Shown: positions 22,346-32,371 of the stretch, one piece after another
Layout of the letters: every line of letters begins with the position of its first letter
How positions within the stretch are numbered: position 1 is the first letter of the stretch
Assembly: GCA_035610835.1 (NCBI GenBank)
Contig: CM069458.1
Coordinates: forward strand, 36,884,718 to 36,948,717
Source of the DNA: Ophiura sarsii
Taxonomy: Eukaryota > Echinodermata > Ophiuroidea > Amphilepidida > Ophiuridae
Direction of reading: 5' to 3'
Length of the DNA stretch: 64,000 nucleotides
Notes under the pieces: model-generated
What the model saw: the letters and a program-made list of their open reading frames with translations, nothing else
The model's database searches: none
Told to the model about the DNA's origin: nothing
Position numbers and translations under genes: made by a program

Positions 22346-22520
22346 CGCCGATTGGCTTTTTTAAAGCAAATCATAGGCCCAATTTCACAGTTACGGTTCT
22401 GATTGGTTCTCAGTGGGATCCGATAGCATGACGACAGGATTCATATAAAAGCACGATGAAATAGTCTTACTTCATTATCCGGGTTTGATTTCTAACTTCT
22501 CTCTAGTCACTGATAATGGA
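22346..22520 (+). promoter_or_regulatory. Promoter-like region inside the inner transposon
   Basis: Two inverted CCAAT boxes (cgattggc at 22349, tgattggt at 22402) precede a TATA-like catataaaagc at 22443-22453. An ATG at 22516 opens only a few codons. The arrangement resembles a pol II core promoter, possibly captured. No gene body follows, so this is tentative. Confidence 0.3.
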
Positions 22521-23187
22521 TGACTCAAGCTATAACAATTGAAACAGCAGATATTATCGGAGGCGTGTCTTTTTCAGAATCAAAAGCTGACGTCCCGTCA
22601 GCTTGGAAGACGAAATTGACAATAAGCACATTTAAGAAAGGGGTCTTGTCAACCGAGCTATAAGTGGAACACTATCAGGCGATGATGAGAGAACATCAGA
22701 CATCTGTTTTGAAAACTTGTCGCAGTTAAGTATGGGAATATTTAAATTCTCAAATTGAGTCAACTATTTCTAAGCTGACTGATCATCGGTAGTTTTCCAA
22801 GCCACTGAATTTTTCAAAAAGAGAAAATGATCATGCATACGTAACGTTAAATTGACCTGACCAATCAGCTCATCCTAATGTAGCCATAAAATCTATTTTC
22901 AGAGCCTCAACAACTCCAAGAGAAAGATATTGAACGACCGTATTTAGTGTGTAGTACTCCAACATAAACAATGTTGTTCCCAAACTATAATGAATGAGAT
23001 GGTTTTCCCTCGCAATATTTTAAAACACTACGACATTTTTTTCTTCAAACAAATAATAGAAAATAAATCCCGCAATTCATATAACAACTGAACACGTATT
23101 TGAAAAGCGAAAAAATAACTATAATGCACTCAAAATAGTCGTCCCCTGTTCACAAATATGACAATACACGAGTTCTGGAACAAATTA

Positions 23188-23535
23188 AATCGTTCCATAT
23201 CGCGCGATACTGGAACATGTAAATCGTTACAGTATCGAGCGATACTAGAACGATTTACATGTTCCAGTATCGAGCGATACTGGAACAAAATGGTCCAGTA
23301 TTGGGCGATACTGGAACATTTAATTTGTTCCAGTATCGATCGATACTGGAATGAAACCGTTCCAGTATCGGGCGATACTGGAACACATGAAGTGTTCCAG
23401 TATCGGTCGATACTGGAACACAATTTGATGTTCCAGTATCGACCGATACTGGAACATGTAAATTGTTCCAGTATCGAGCGATACTGGCAAAATTCATGTA
23501 CCAGTATCGACCGATACTGGTATACCAGTATCTGG
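23188..23535. repeat. Palindromic array C (10 units)
   Basis: Ten units with central dinucleotides CG, AG, AG, GG, AT, GG, GT, AC, AG, AC. This is the right subterminal array of the inner element; its last five units match the last five of array D in order. Confidence 0.88.
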
Positions 23536-23716
23536 GACCTAAAGTACACTTTTTCCGAAAAAAATCCCGCAATTCATATAATATAACAACGTATTTGAAA
23601 AAGGAAAAAATAAGTATAATGCACTCAAAGCTGACGTCGTAAATATGTCACTATTTTGTAAAGCTGAAATAGTCGTCCCCTATTCACAAATATGACAATA
23701 CATTTCTGGAACACTT

Positions 23717-24000
23717 ATATCGTTCCATTATCGCTCGATACTGGAACATGTAAATCGTTCTAGTATCGAGCGATACTGGAACGATTTACATGTTCCAGTA
23801 TCGAGCGATAATGGAATGAAACCGTTCCGGTATCGGGCGATACTGGAACACATGAAGTGTTCCAGTATCGGTCGATACTGGAACACAATTTGATGTTCCA
23901 GTATCGACCGATACTGGAACATGTAAATTGTTCCAGTATCGAGCGATACTGGCAAAATTCATGTACCAGTATCGACCGATACTGGTATACCAGTATCTGG
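23717..24000. repeat. Palindromic array D (8 units)
   Basis: Eight units with central dinucleotides CT, AG, AG, GG, GT, AC, AG, AC. This is the right subterminal array of the outer element. Compared with array C it lacks the GG-AT pair in the middle. Confidence 0.88.
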
Positions 24001-24029
24001 GACCTAAAGTACACTTTTCCCCTAAAATT

Positions 24030-26273
24030 TAGCTTTCAATTCGGTTACCTGAATATCCCATTAGTCAATACATACAATTCCTTCTTATCTCAACGACCAG
24101 AATATTTTCAAAGCAAATAAAACACAAATTTCAGCGAAGACGATTTAATGAATCGAAGAGTCCATAAAATTCATTTCAACATATATGTATAATATAATGT
24201 ATATAGTGTAAGAAGTGACATCAATCACTCACACACATAGCTACTTCTGTCTGTAACTACTTTTTACAGAGTGTAAACATTTAGAGTAATTTCATTAATA
24301 TCCTATTTGAACATCGATTTGCGGGACCACCGTAGAAATATACAACGATTAGCTTTAAGGTAGTCTTTCCCAGCTCAGGAGCTCCAAGTGATACGGCGTA
24401 TTAATACAAACCATTGTAATGCTAACCGATTTCGTCAAACAAGTTCGATGCATTTATTTCTCTTTTTATAATTTGTGTTTCTCTTTCAAAACACGATTTT
24501 TTAAAACTGATTGTTACCAATGGTTGTTTACCGAGGTGTTCCATTTTTTGAGTAACGTGACTTAGTAGAGTATTGATATTGATCTTTCACAATATGCTTT
24601 GATGAACTATACTGATATATAAAACAGTTTCAACTTCTTTTACACATTATTTACGTGGACTTTGTTAGCACCATTACAATTCCTGTGAAGTTTCAGATAT
24701 TGTCTGCGGCCATTACGCAGCGCGACGATATACGAGGTGGGATTTCTTTCTTTTACCTAACATATGTGTGTGAATACGAACGATTATCAAAACAATTACA
24801 ATTTATTTTACCAAACGCAATGTTATTGATGATTTCAAAATGTTATACTATCAATTAATTAGTCTAATTCTAATTTTCCAGCTTCCGGTGTAGAAAGCGG
24901 TGATGTGTGTAATTGTTGGGATATGTAGTTCAATTAGGAATAAACGCTAACCTCGTTGTCGATAACATCATCCAAGCGACACAGTTCTTGACCAATTGAA
25001 AAGCACACTCAGCAAATACGCAGAGCACTGTGGCGTAAAATAGAATTGCTATCGCTTCATTCATCATCTATCTCATGATCTCGAACGTTCCGTTTGAAGA
25101 ATTGATATTTACGGCACTTGGGAGAACAGTTTATACTGCGGGGACAAAGTCACACATGGATCAATTTTGTGACAAGTTTCCCCTACAATAACAACAACAA
25201 CAAAATGTCATTCTTAAATGCTATCTATGATTGAATAAACACACGAATGTTATTAACAACATACTCGTTAGCTGAAATCAAGACTTTGTTTTATTGTATT
25301 TTATTTTCGTTTTTGAAGGTCGCATACTTAACTTGATTCTCATAAACCTTAGCAAACAAACAGACATAATAAGTTGAACAAAACGAGTTCGAGAACAATC
25401 TCGCAATTTGCTTCATACAAATTTAGGCATGTTCAAATTGTTTAAGCATTCTAAGTAACAATGCCAATTGCATTGATGTCTTAATTAATAAGGGGCAGTT
25501 AGTAGGGTCATTTATCGTCTTCGTTATTTATGACCCCCCCCCCCCCCCCAAACAAAAGCGATTATTTGTATGGTCCTCTATTGAGATGTTGATTATTTTT
25601 ATGACCCCAATACACACACACACAAATCTGTACTCATAACTTATAACTTATAAGCAGAAGAAATGAGGTTGTACGAGCCCAATTTTGTTTCACAACGTTG
25701 AAACATGTATACAAAATTCGCGCTTGAACCGCGTCAAAAAGTTATTTTTAACTAAAATTTGGTTTTACCTCTCTATTTCTACACGGTATTAATTTCTGTA
25801 TAAAGAAACTGTGACCCCAAGGATATTTGGGACCTCCCTGCCGAAGAAAATGACTGCTCCCTGACAGGTTTCCATCCTCTCAGAAAAGATCAGGGTTTTT
25901 TTTTTATCCCTAAATTCATTTCTACTCCATAACCCCCACCCCCTGCTATTAGTGTAAATGGTGATCGCCCCCTTAATCATGTTAGTAAAGTGCTTCCACG
26001 TGCATGAATGTACGGGTGTAGCACTGTGCAGTGAAAGTCACATAAACGGTGAATATGCCACAAATAGTGCAGTTATCGATACAAGGGGCTGAAATTGCAC
26101 GGGTCTATAACATGTCGGATTCGTAGATTCAATCATATTCAACATAGTGAGCTAAGAAAGGTCATTTATACCATCTACAGCCCGCATGGAATTCTCTTTC
26201 GCCTCATGAAGAAGAAGAAACAACTTTTATTGAGTCTATGATCGACATGAACCAAAGTGGATATTGGATAATA
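24030..26273. other. 3' flank of GPCR and spacer; TAAGGGG MITE remnant
   Basis: Up to about 25255 this is the shared 3' flank of the duplicated unit. About 25490-25977 begins AAGGGGCAGTTAG and ends GATCGCCCCCTTAAT, with poly-C and 'tttatgacccc' inside: a probable decayed relative of the MITE at 2955. No gene is seen. Confidence 0.45.
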
Positions 26274-26754
26274 CAGGGTGACCCAATAAAAGGTTTACCC
26301 AAAATGAAAGTGATATTTTTCCACTTCCTGTAATTTGATATCTGTGTTTTTATTTTAGTATGAAGAATGGGTAATGGAGCATCTACCCTGAAAAAATTAG
26401 TTATTTTGGTTGAGTGGTTTTCAAGATATGGTCTATTGAACATTGCTTTAACAAAACAGACTTGTCCTTGGAGCAAAGGCATGAAAGTCATGATTGAACA
26501 CAAGTGAGATATCAAAACTCTATTATTGCCGGTTCCAAACCTGGTTTGTGAAGCTCCGTGGACAAGTCTGTTTTGCTGAAGTAATGTTCAATGGATCATA
26601 TCTTGAATACCACCAAACCAAAATAAATATTTTTTTCAGGGTAGATGCTCCATTACCCATTCTTTATAATAAAATAAAAAACACAGATATCAAATTAGAG
26701 GAAGTGGAAAAATATCACTTTCATTTTGGGTAAACTTTTTATTGGGTCACCTTG
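26274..26754. mobile_element. Fold-back MITE, about 190-bp arms, TA target
   Basis: The element starts CAGGGTGACCCAATAAAAGG and ends with the near-exact inverse (TTTTTATTGGGTCACCTTG). The inverted match continues for about 190 bp per arm, enclosing about 100 bp. TA flanks both ends. Short frames on either strand here are mirror images of each other and are not genes. Confidence 0.8.
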
Positions 26755-27138
26755 TAGGTGCTAATAAATCTTTCATTGTCCACGACCCAACATTGCTGAA
26801 ACTTACATGAGTCCCGTACAGATCCGATAACAGCACATTTTTTCAAAATGGACTATAAAAAGTCCATTTTTCCAGCCTGACCTAGGCATCTGTTCAGTCA
26901 TCTTCTAAATGATTATCATACTTGGTATTTCCAGATAAATAGCCCAATGAGAGAGTTTCCTTGCGGTACATTTGAAGCCCAATTAAAAAAACCCACCACA
27001 TACACAGCAATGCAATGCACACCCCCCCCCCATCTTTTCAATGTGAGCGCAAGGTCTGCGTACAGTTTCAACTGTCCATACACGGTTTCGTGGTCCAAGT
27101 GCGGTTTCATGTTGCGACGTACACTTCATGTATCAGAG
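26755..27138. other. Spacer, no gene seen
   Basis: Unique DNA between a fold-back MITE and the start of duplication copy 2. A short C-run at about 27021. No exon supported. Confidence 0.4.
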
Positions 27139-27163
27139 ATGGATTCCTTATGTGGTGAGTATA

Positions 27164-27689
27164 CAGGCTGTATCAAAAAGATTTGTACCGTGGTCTGATC
27201 AGTTTTTCAGAATTCTTTTTGATATGTTACGAACCATTTAGACCATTTTGCTTCTATATGCAAAATTAGTGAAGTTTCATCTTTTCTAAGAATTTTGATT
27301 TACGACAATCGAACATTTTTTTCAGAATTTACAAGCTTTTAAAGGAATATTGGTGTTTTTATCATTTTCATCGAAACGTTAGATCTGAAGCGCACAATTC
27401 AAAGTTCCTCCTGACTGCACTCATATATTCACTACTTAAAAAGAGTTTGTGCAGTGAACCTATTAAATTTGCGTTGCTGTGAGTAAAACCATGATTACGT
27501 CGATCATCATTTGAATGACAATAGCGGTCAGAAACAACAGCTAATTATCTTCAGATTATCAGATCAATAAGTTGATATAATTCCCTATTTATTAAAATCA
27601 AAAATATTGTATTTATCAGAGATTTTATATTTTTAATGCTTTTTTGAAAATGGAACATATCAGAGTACAAATCATTTTGATACAGCCTG
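27164..27689. mobile_element. MITE in duplication copy 2, TA target
   Basis: The element starts CAGGCTGTATCAAAAAGATT and ends in the inverse of CAGGCTGTATCAAAATGATT. TA flanks both sides. The empty site is visible in copy 1 (gtgagtaTAgcatt at 15668-15681), so insertion followed the duplication. The interior is AT-rich and non-coding. Confidence 0.9.
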
Positions 27690-29034
27690 TAGCATTGCAT
27701 TAAGAAGACAGACTGACACTTTTAAGCTCCTAAATCCTGATGTAGGCTTATCCTTGTTTCATAGTGTAAGATATGTATGAGTTAGACTAGTGAACGCCTC
27801 TACTACGAAATAAACCTGTATCCCTAATGATTCTGTGATGAATAATTGTATGGCATTGATGTAAGCTTTCAAGGCACTTCAGTGAAACATTTGAAATTGG
27901 ATAAGCGTTGTAGGTGATGCATGTGATTTAGAGCAATATTGGCAAGCCCGATCGAATTACGTGGAGGCCCTGGTATTGAGTTTCTTGATAGAATGTGGCA
28001 ATGCATTCCATTAAAGAATGTCATTGTTGTAAAAGAACAATTACTAAAGATCAGGTTTGGACTTAAAAATCAAGAAAGATCAGTTGAAATATGAAGGGTC
28101 TGAAGAGCTGGAAGCCATCAATGTTTTTAAGAATGTTCAAGATATTCAATTATGGTTTTAAACGAAGTTACACTGGTGTAACCGAGTAAGATAACGAATA
28201 CAAAAATTAAAATGGCAATGAGAAGGAGAATAAGGGAAAGAAAGTGGCAAGATGAAACGGAGGAAGGGAAGGAAAGGAGAAATGAGAGTGAAAAGGGGAA
28301 ATGAAAGGGAAAAGGGAGGGACAAGGGAACGGGGAGAAAGAAAAGGAAGGGAAAGAGAAGAGAGGGTGGAGTTGCCATGCTTTATCCTATGTATATTTGA
28401 CAATCTAAATGAATTAAGCTTCGGATACCGGTTTACCAATATACTCTCTAAGCAACATATTGGAGTATTATTTGTGGACACCTATGAATTGTCAGGAGCC
28501 ATGTCAGAGACCAAACTTTCATGTGTAAAGGATTGTTCGGATCAGACTGCTTGATGTGACGGAGGTCAGCAAAGTATTGGACAAACGACTTGAAGTCTTC
28601 AAGCCCGATTTTCTCCAATGATTTCAACTGATGATAATTATGTTTCGAACCTATGACAGTTTACTTGGTTAAAATTATGAACCCCTTGTAAGCAGACTAC
28701 CTTAATATACATAAGTCAACCTGTCGTTTTACCAGTCAGCTACATCAGCAATACAGATATATCATCCAAACCATAGAATGGTTAATAGGGATGAAGTAGC
28801 ACATCGGAACCCGAGTGATAAATAGTAGTCATATGATACACTTCGTCATCTTACTAATAAGTCGTCCAGAATGATTATGTGATATGAGGTGAGCGATACG
28901 CCTGCATTAATGGATCACATCAATCAAGTCGCTTGGATGTATTGTGCCACAGAAAACAGTGGCAGAAAGTCGTCATCACCGGTGCAATCCATTTCATATG
29001 CGGATGTTATTTATGGTGACAAGTTGTCATAAAT
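27690..29034. other. Spacer upstream of second GPCR; purine tract
   Basis: Homologous to 15676-16984. It contains the purine-rich strand at about 28228-28375 with small length differences from copy 1. No exon. Confidence 0.6.
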
Positions 29035-32000
29035 ATGGTCATGAACTGCTCCAGAAAACCAAAGGATTTTTTCCAAATACCACACGAAGTACCCATCTCA
29101 GATGTATGGAATAATATCTACTTCTACTTTATTATACCCGTGGCTTACATTGGATCTACTCTTACTGTTCTGTTGATGATTAAAATCCTCAGGTACAATC
29201 GGACCATACCAGATTTACTTATTTGCATAATTGCGTTAAATGACTTTGGTTTGGTGTTATTCGTCTTTACCACAACGGTAATTGCTCAAGTGGTCGATCA
29301 TTGGTTTGGTGAAGAAATATGTTACATGCACTTCGTGCTGAACGTCTTTTTCAGTACAAACGTCTTCACAATCATCACATTCACGTCTTGTGAACGCTAC
29401 TGGGCTATATGCAAGCCTTTTCATTACCATAGAGTAGCCACGGTACGATTCATAATGGGCATTGTAGCAGCAATAATGGCAATGAATTTCGCTTTAGCTG
29501 CAAGTCCATTATTCGTTCTGCCAGTAAGTCTTCAACCTGGTTGGTACTGCGACATTTCATTTGATCCATTTGCCGAAGAAAGCTGTGAAACGTTAGAACA
29601 TGAAAATGTAGAAATCTACTTAATTTTAGAAGTCACGATAGTATTCGTAGGATTGTTAGTTGGAGGCATCTGTGATCGTAGCGTTATCATACATTTGAAG
29701 ATTAAGTTGGCGAATCAACGAAATACAGACATGAAATTGGAAAAGAGAATGATCCAGGTTGTATTATTATTGCATTTTGCTTTTGTATTTACGTGGATCC
29801 CATCTGTGGTGAGTGATATTTATAAATAGTTCAACTACGTGTATATATTTATTTCAGCTAAAAGCCCAGTGTTGTGGCGGTTGTCTAGAAATAACATTTC
29901 TTTGAATTCTGAAAATTTCGTGGATCAAGGTATCGAAATTAAGTCGACATCATAGTCATGAAACCCACACGTAAATGTACTTCATGATCTAGAATACATT
30001 CTAAAGATACACGCGGTATTTAAGTCTTCATTTGGACTGCTGTAAAGTGTTGCTTGTGACTGAAACTAACTGTGAAATGCTCCTTAATAATTATGTTGGG
30101 ATTGAGTTCCTCCATAGCTGAACCTATTTGAAACACGTTACTGACAGACACTTATGACAGGCTTTTTCAATCTTGCTGATTGCCGGATCAAAAAGTTCTT
30201 TTACTTGGCCCATGTTTCTGAAGGTAGCCATACAATTTAAAAAACTACAGTCACCTTCCCTCTAAGTAGCTTCCTTTGACGTCTTAACACCGTTGCATCT
30301 TTGTCCTCCACTTCTCGAAGCATTGGTGGTACTCCAAAGTAGTATTGTCCTCATCTCTGAATGTACAGCTTTTGCTAGGTCTATGATTCTTGAAAAAGGC
30401 CTCCCAGTAATCTTTGGTTTCATTTTGTGAAAGAGCCAGAAGTCGCAGGGAGCCAAGTCGGGTGAGTAGGGTTGGATGGTCTATCAAATTTGGATAACAT
30501 TTTCATCAAGGTAAGTTTGTGGGAGGCGAGCTTTGTGAGGACTTGCATTGTCGTGATGCAGCATGATTCAAGACCATCTTTGTGGGTTCCATTTCACAGG
30601 CAGACAAGTAGCTGCAGAAATGGGCCTGGCAATTTCTATGCCGGCTATAACATCCCCACTAAGAAAGTTGTGTAAAAAAGGATGACATAACACAATAAAC
30701 ATATTAATGTCTCGTGCAGCTGGGGCAGCCTTTGGGGACAGAACTTACTGATCCGCCCTCTTTGATGTTGTTGTGTTTTTTCTTGCTCTAATTTCTCCAG
30801 ATTTCAATCTTGCTGTGTCTGTTTGGTGAGAAAGGACTGATGTGCGCAAAGGCCGAATATGCCGCCTCGCGCATCGTCAACATTAACGTGGCTATTAACC
30901 CATTTCTTTATGCCATCATGAAGCCCAGTTATCGTCGGGGATATTGGATGCTTCTAAAACAGGGGATCCAGCTCCTCTCATTTGGACTGTTGAATGAAAA
31001 GACAATGAAAGGTGAGTGAGCAAAGCATTATGATTTACTAGTCCATTTTCTAGGTCTTACCATAAAACACTTGGACGCGACCTACTTGGAAAGCTACATA
31101 ATATATATACAAAAGTATTTCTAGAACAAAAAGTTAGAAATGTGATCAACAAAACACTATGTTTCAATATTGATTTGCTGTACTTCTATAAAGGTTCATC
31201 AATTTGATATAACAGAATCCATGTCAATACTTTTTCCGCAGGTGGAGATGATTTCAAGCAACTTCTGCACACGGCACCAGTGATGTCTTTTCAACTACAG
31301 CCATCCATCGTAAGAATGACTGCAGTATCTGGCAAAAGGCTCAAGGAAAGAAATGCCACAGGTTTAACCATTCCAAAGAAGAAGGAAGGTACAATAGGTA
31401 CCGCAAACATCGGAAACCATGCGAAAGGCAGTCAAGCTTCATTAAACGATAGCAGAGACATGAAGCGTCTACAAATTAAAGATGAGGAAAATAGGCAAAG
31501 TTGTTCGAAATTGTCGTATTCTGGAAGGGTGTGCAAAGATGATGCGATAGCTACAGTTGTTGGCAATTCAAGTGTGCATAACGACGACACCGATGACTGT
31601 ATAAATGCCGACAGAGCTATAGGCGTGGTTGAAGATCTGGGTGATAAGATTATTGACTACGATGTTGGCACAGGATATAATGTTGTAATCGCTCAAGAAA
31701 CGATTCCCAGCTTGCAAAATAGTCCCAATGTTCTAGGTTTTCACATACAAAGAGCAACATCGTCTGCTGAGGAAGATCCCTCGCAGGACATTCTGGAACA
31801 TAAAACTCTAATCAGTACAGAAAATCTCGATGACCTTTCTATGAGCAGGAACGGTGTACAAGAGAGATGTGTTGACACTTTACATGAGTCACATCCCCAC
31901 CTTCTTTTGGATCCTATCCATGACACGTACCAGATGAATCGTGTCAAAGAAGGCGATTCTGACCTACTTAGACAAGTGCGGTCATTTGTGCAAGTAATAG

Positions 32001-32371
32001 TAAAAGAAGCCGCAGAGTCAATAACAACGATTCCTGACAATGATACTTCTAACGCCATGTCAGACAGACATAAAATAGAAGAAAACCACCCAAATGTTGT
32101 CCACGTAAAATGTACACTCCACTCTACCCTAGTAGATCAAAGAGTTAGTGAAAATCAGCCAACAGCTAGTGCCAAGATTTTAAACATAAATGAAAAAGAC
32201 CAATTTGATGATGAAAGTAGACAGACGGTATCGATATCCGATACAAAGACATTTAGCGCCAAAGACGTCATAAACAAAAGACATTCTTTACCATCAAGCT
32301 TTAGAATCTTCAGAAAGATGTCATCAAGGACAATCACTCCAATATCTGACCTCGAAGACAAGGAGGCGTAA
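29035..32371 (+). CDS. Class A GPCR paralogue, prostanoid-like, 704 aa
   Basis: Three exons: 29035-29808, 30801-31011 and 31242-32371, with splice phases identical to the paralogue at 16985-20473. The same motifs are present: NDFG in TM2, TM3 Cys, ERY box, PGWYC in ECL2, TWIP in TM6, Arg nine residues before the TM7 Asn, NPFLY. Differences are scattered and mild: the N-terminus is MVMNCSRKPK, 'FTTTV' replaces FTPTV at the end of TM2 (losing a Pro), and in-frame indels shorten the tail. All frames stay open, so both copies look functional. Tail divergence (for example SQASLND for IPESLND) exceeds that in the helices, consistent with selection on the receptor core. Ligand unknown. Confidence 0.88.
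30254..30660 (-). mobile_element. Mariner transposase remnant, duplicate copy
   Basis: Same broken mariner C-terminal blocks (LAPCDFWLF, GRPFSRIIDLAKAVH, CFEKWRTKMQRC) at the same intronic position as in the first gene copy. It was therefore present before the segmental duplication. Confidence 0.75.

Larger units (their letters stand above)
21823..23556. mobile_element. Inner palindrome-array transposon, 8-bp TSD
   Basis: A complete 1734-bp element: left end GGAAAAAGTGTACTTTAGCT, right end the inverse of GGAAAAAGTGTACTTTAGGT. A perfect 8-bp duplication GAAAAAAA flanks it (21815-21822, 23557-23564). Order: left TIR, palindromic array B, about 0.8 kb of unique interior, palindromic array C, right TIR. 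The interior (22600-23090) is homologous to the outer element's interior (21100-21820). No transposase frame. Confidence 0.88.
20592..24021. mobile_element. Composite palindrome-array DNA transposon, 8-bp TSD
   Basis: The left end GGAAAAAGTGTACTTCAGCT and the inverse of the right end GGGAAAAGTGTACTTTAGGT form the TIRs. An 8-bp duplication CTAAAATT flanks it (20584-20591, 24022-24029), and the duplicate locus near 32445-32460 shows the empty site. Inside each end lies an array of the palindrome CCAGTATCG-NN-CGATACTGG. A second family member (21823-23556) sits inside; without it the outer element is about 1.69 kb. No transposase frame is visible, so it is non-autonomous. Eight-bp targets fit hAT, P, Merlin or Zisupton-type transposases; the superfamily is not assigned. 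Confidence 0.85.
15652..25255. repeat. Segmental duplication, copy 1
   Basis: This segment is colinear with 27139 to about 33970. It starts inside the last codons of the receptor exon (ATGGATTCCTTATGTG), covers a whole three-exon receptor gene, and ends in the acaacaacaac-rich stretch. Copy 1 additionally contains the palindrome-array transposon at 20592-24021; copy 2 additionally contains a MITE at 27164-27689. Exonic differences are few, so the duplication is fairly recent. Confidence 0.9.

Noticed and set aside
20592..24021. CRISPR array interpretation of the spaced repeats
   Set aside because: The DNA is eukaryotic, the repeats are imperfect palindromes with short related spacers, and TIRs with target duplications explain the structure.
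23130..24120. Long frames across arrays C and D
   Set aside because: Same cause: translation of tandem palindromes; the mirrored minus-strand frames show that it is not coding selection.
26204..26733. Two similar frames on opposite strands (FRVDAPLPIL...)
   Set aside because: They are the two arms of a fold-back MITE read in opposite directions.
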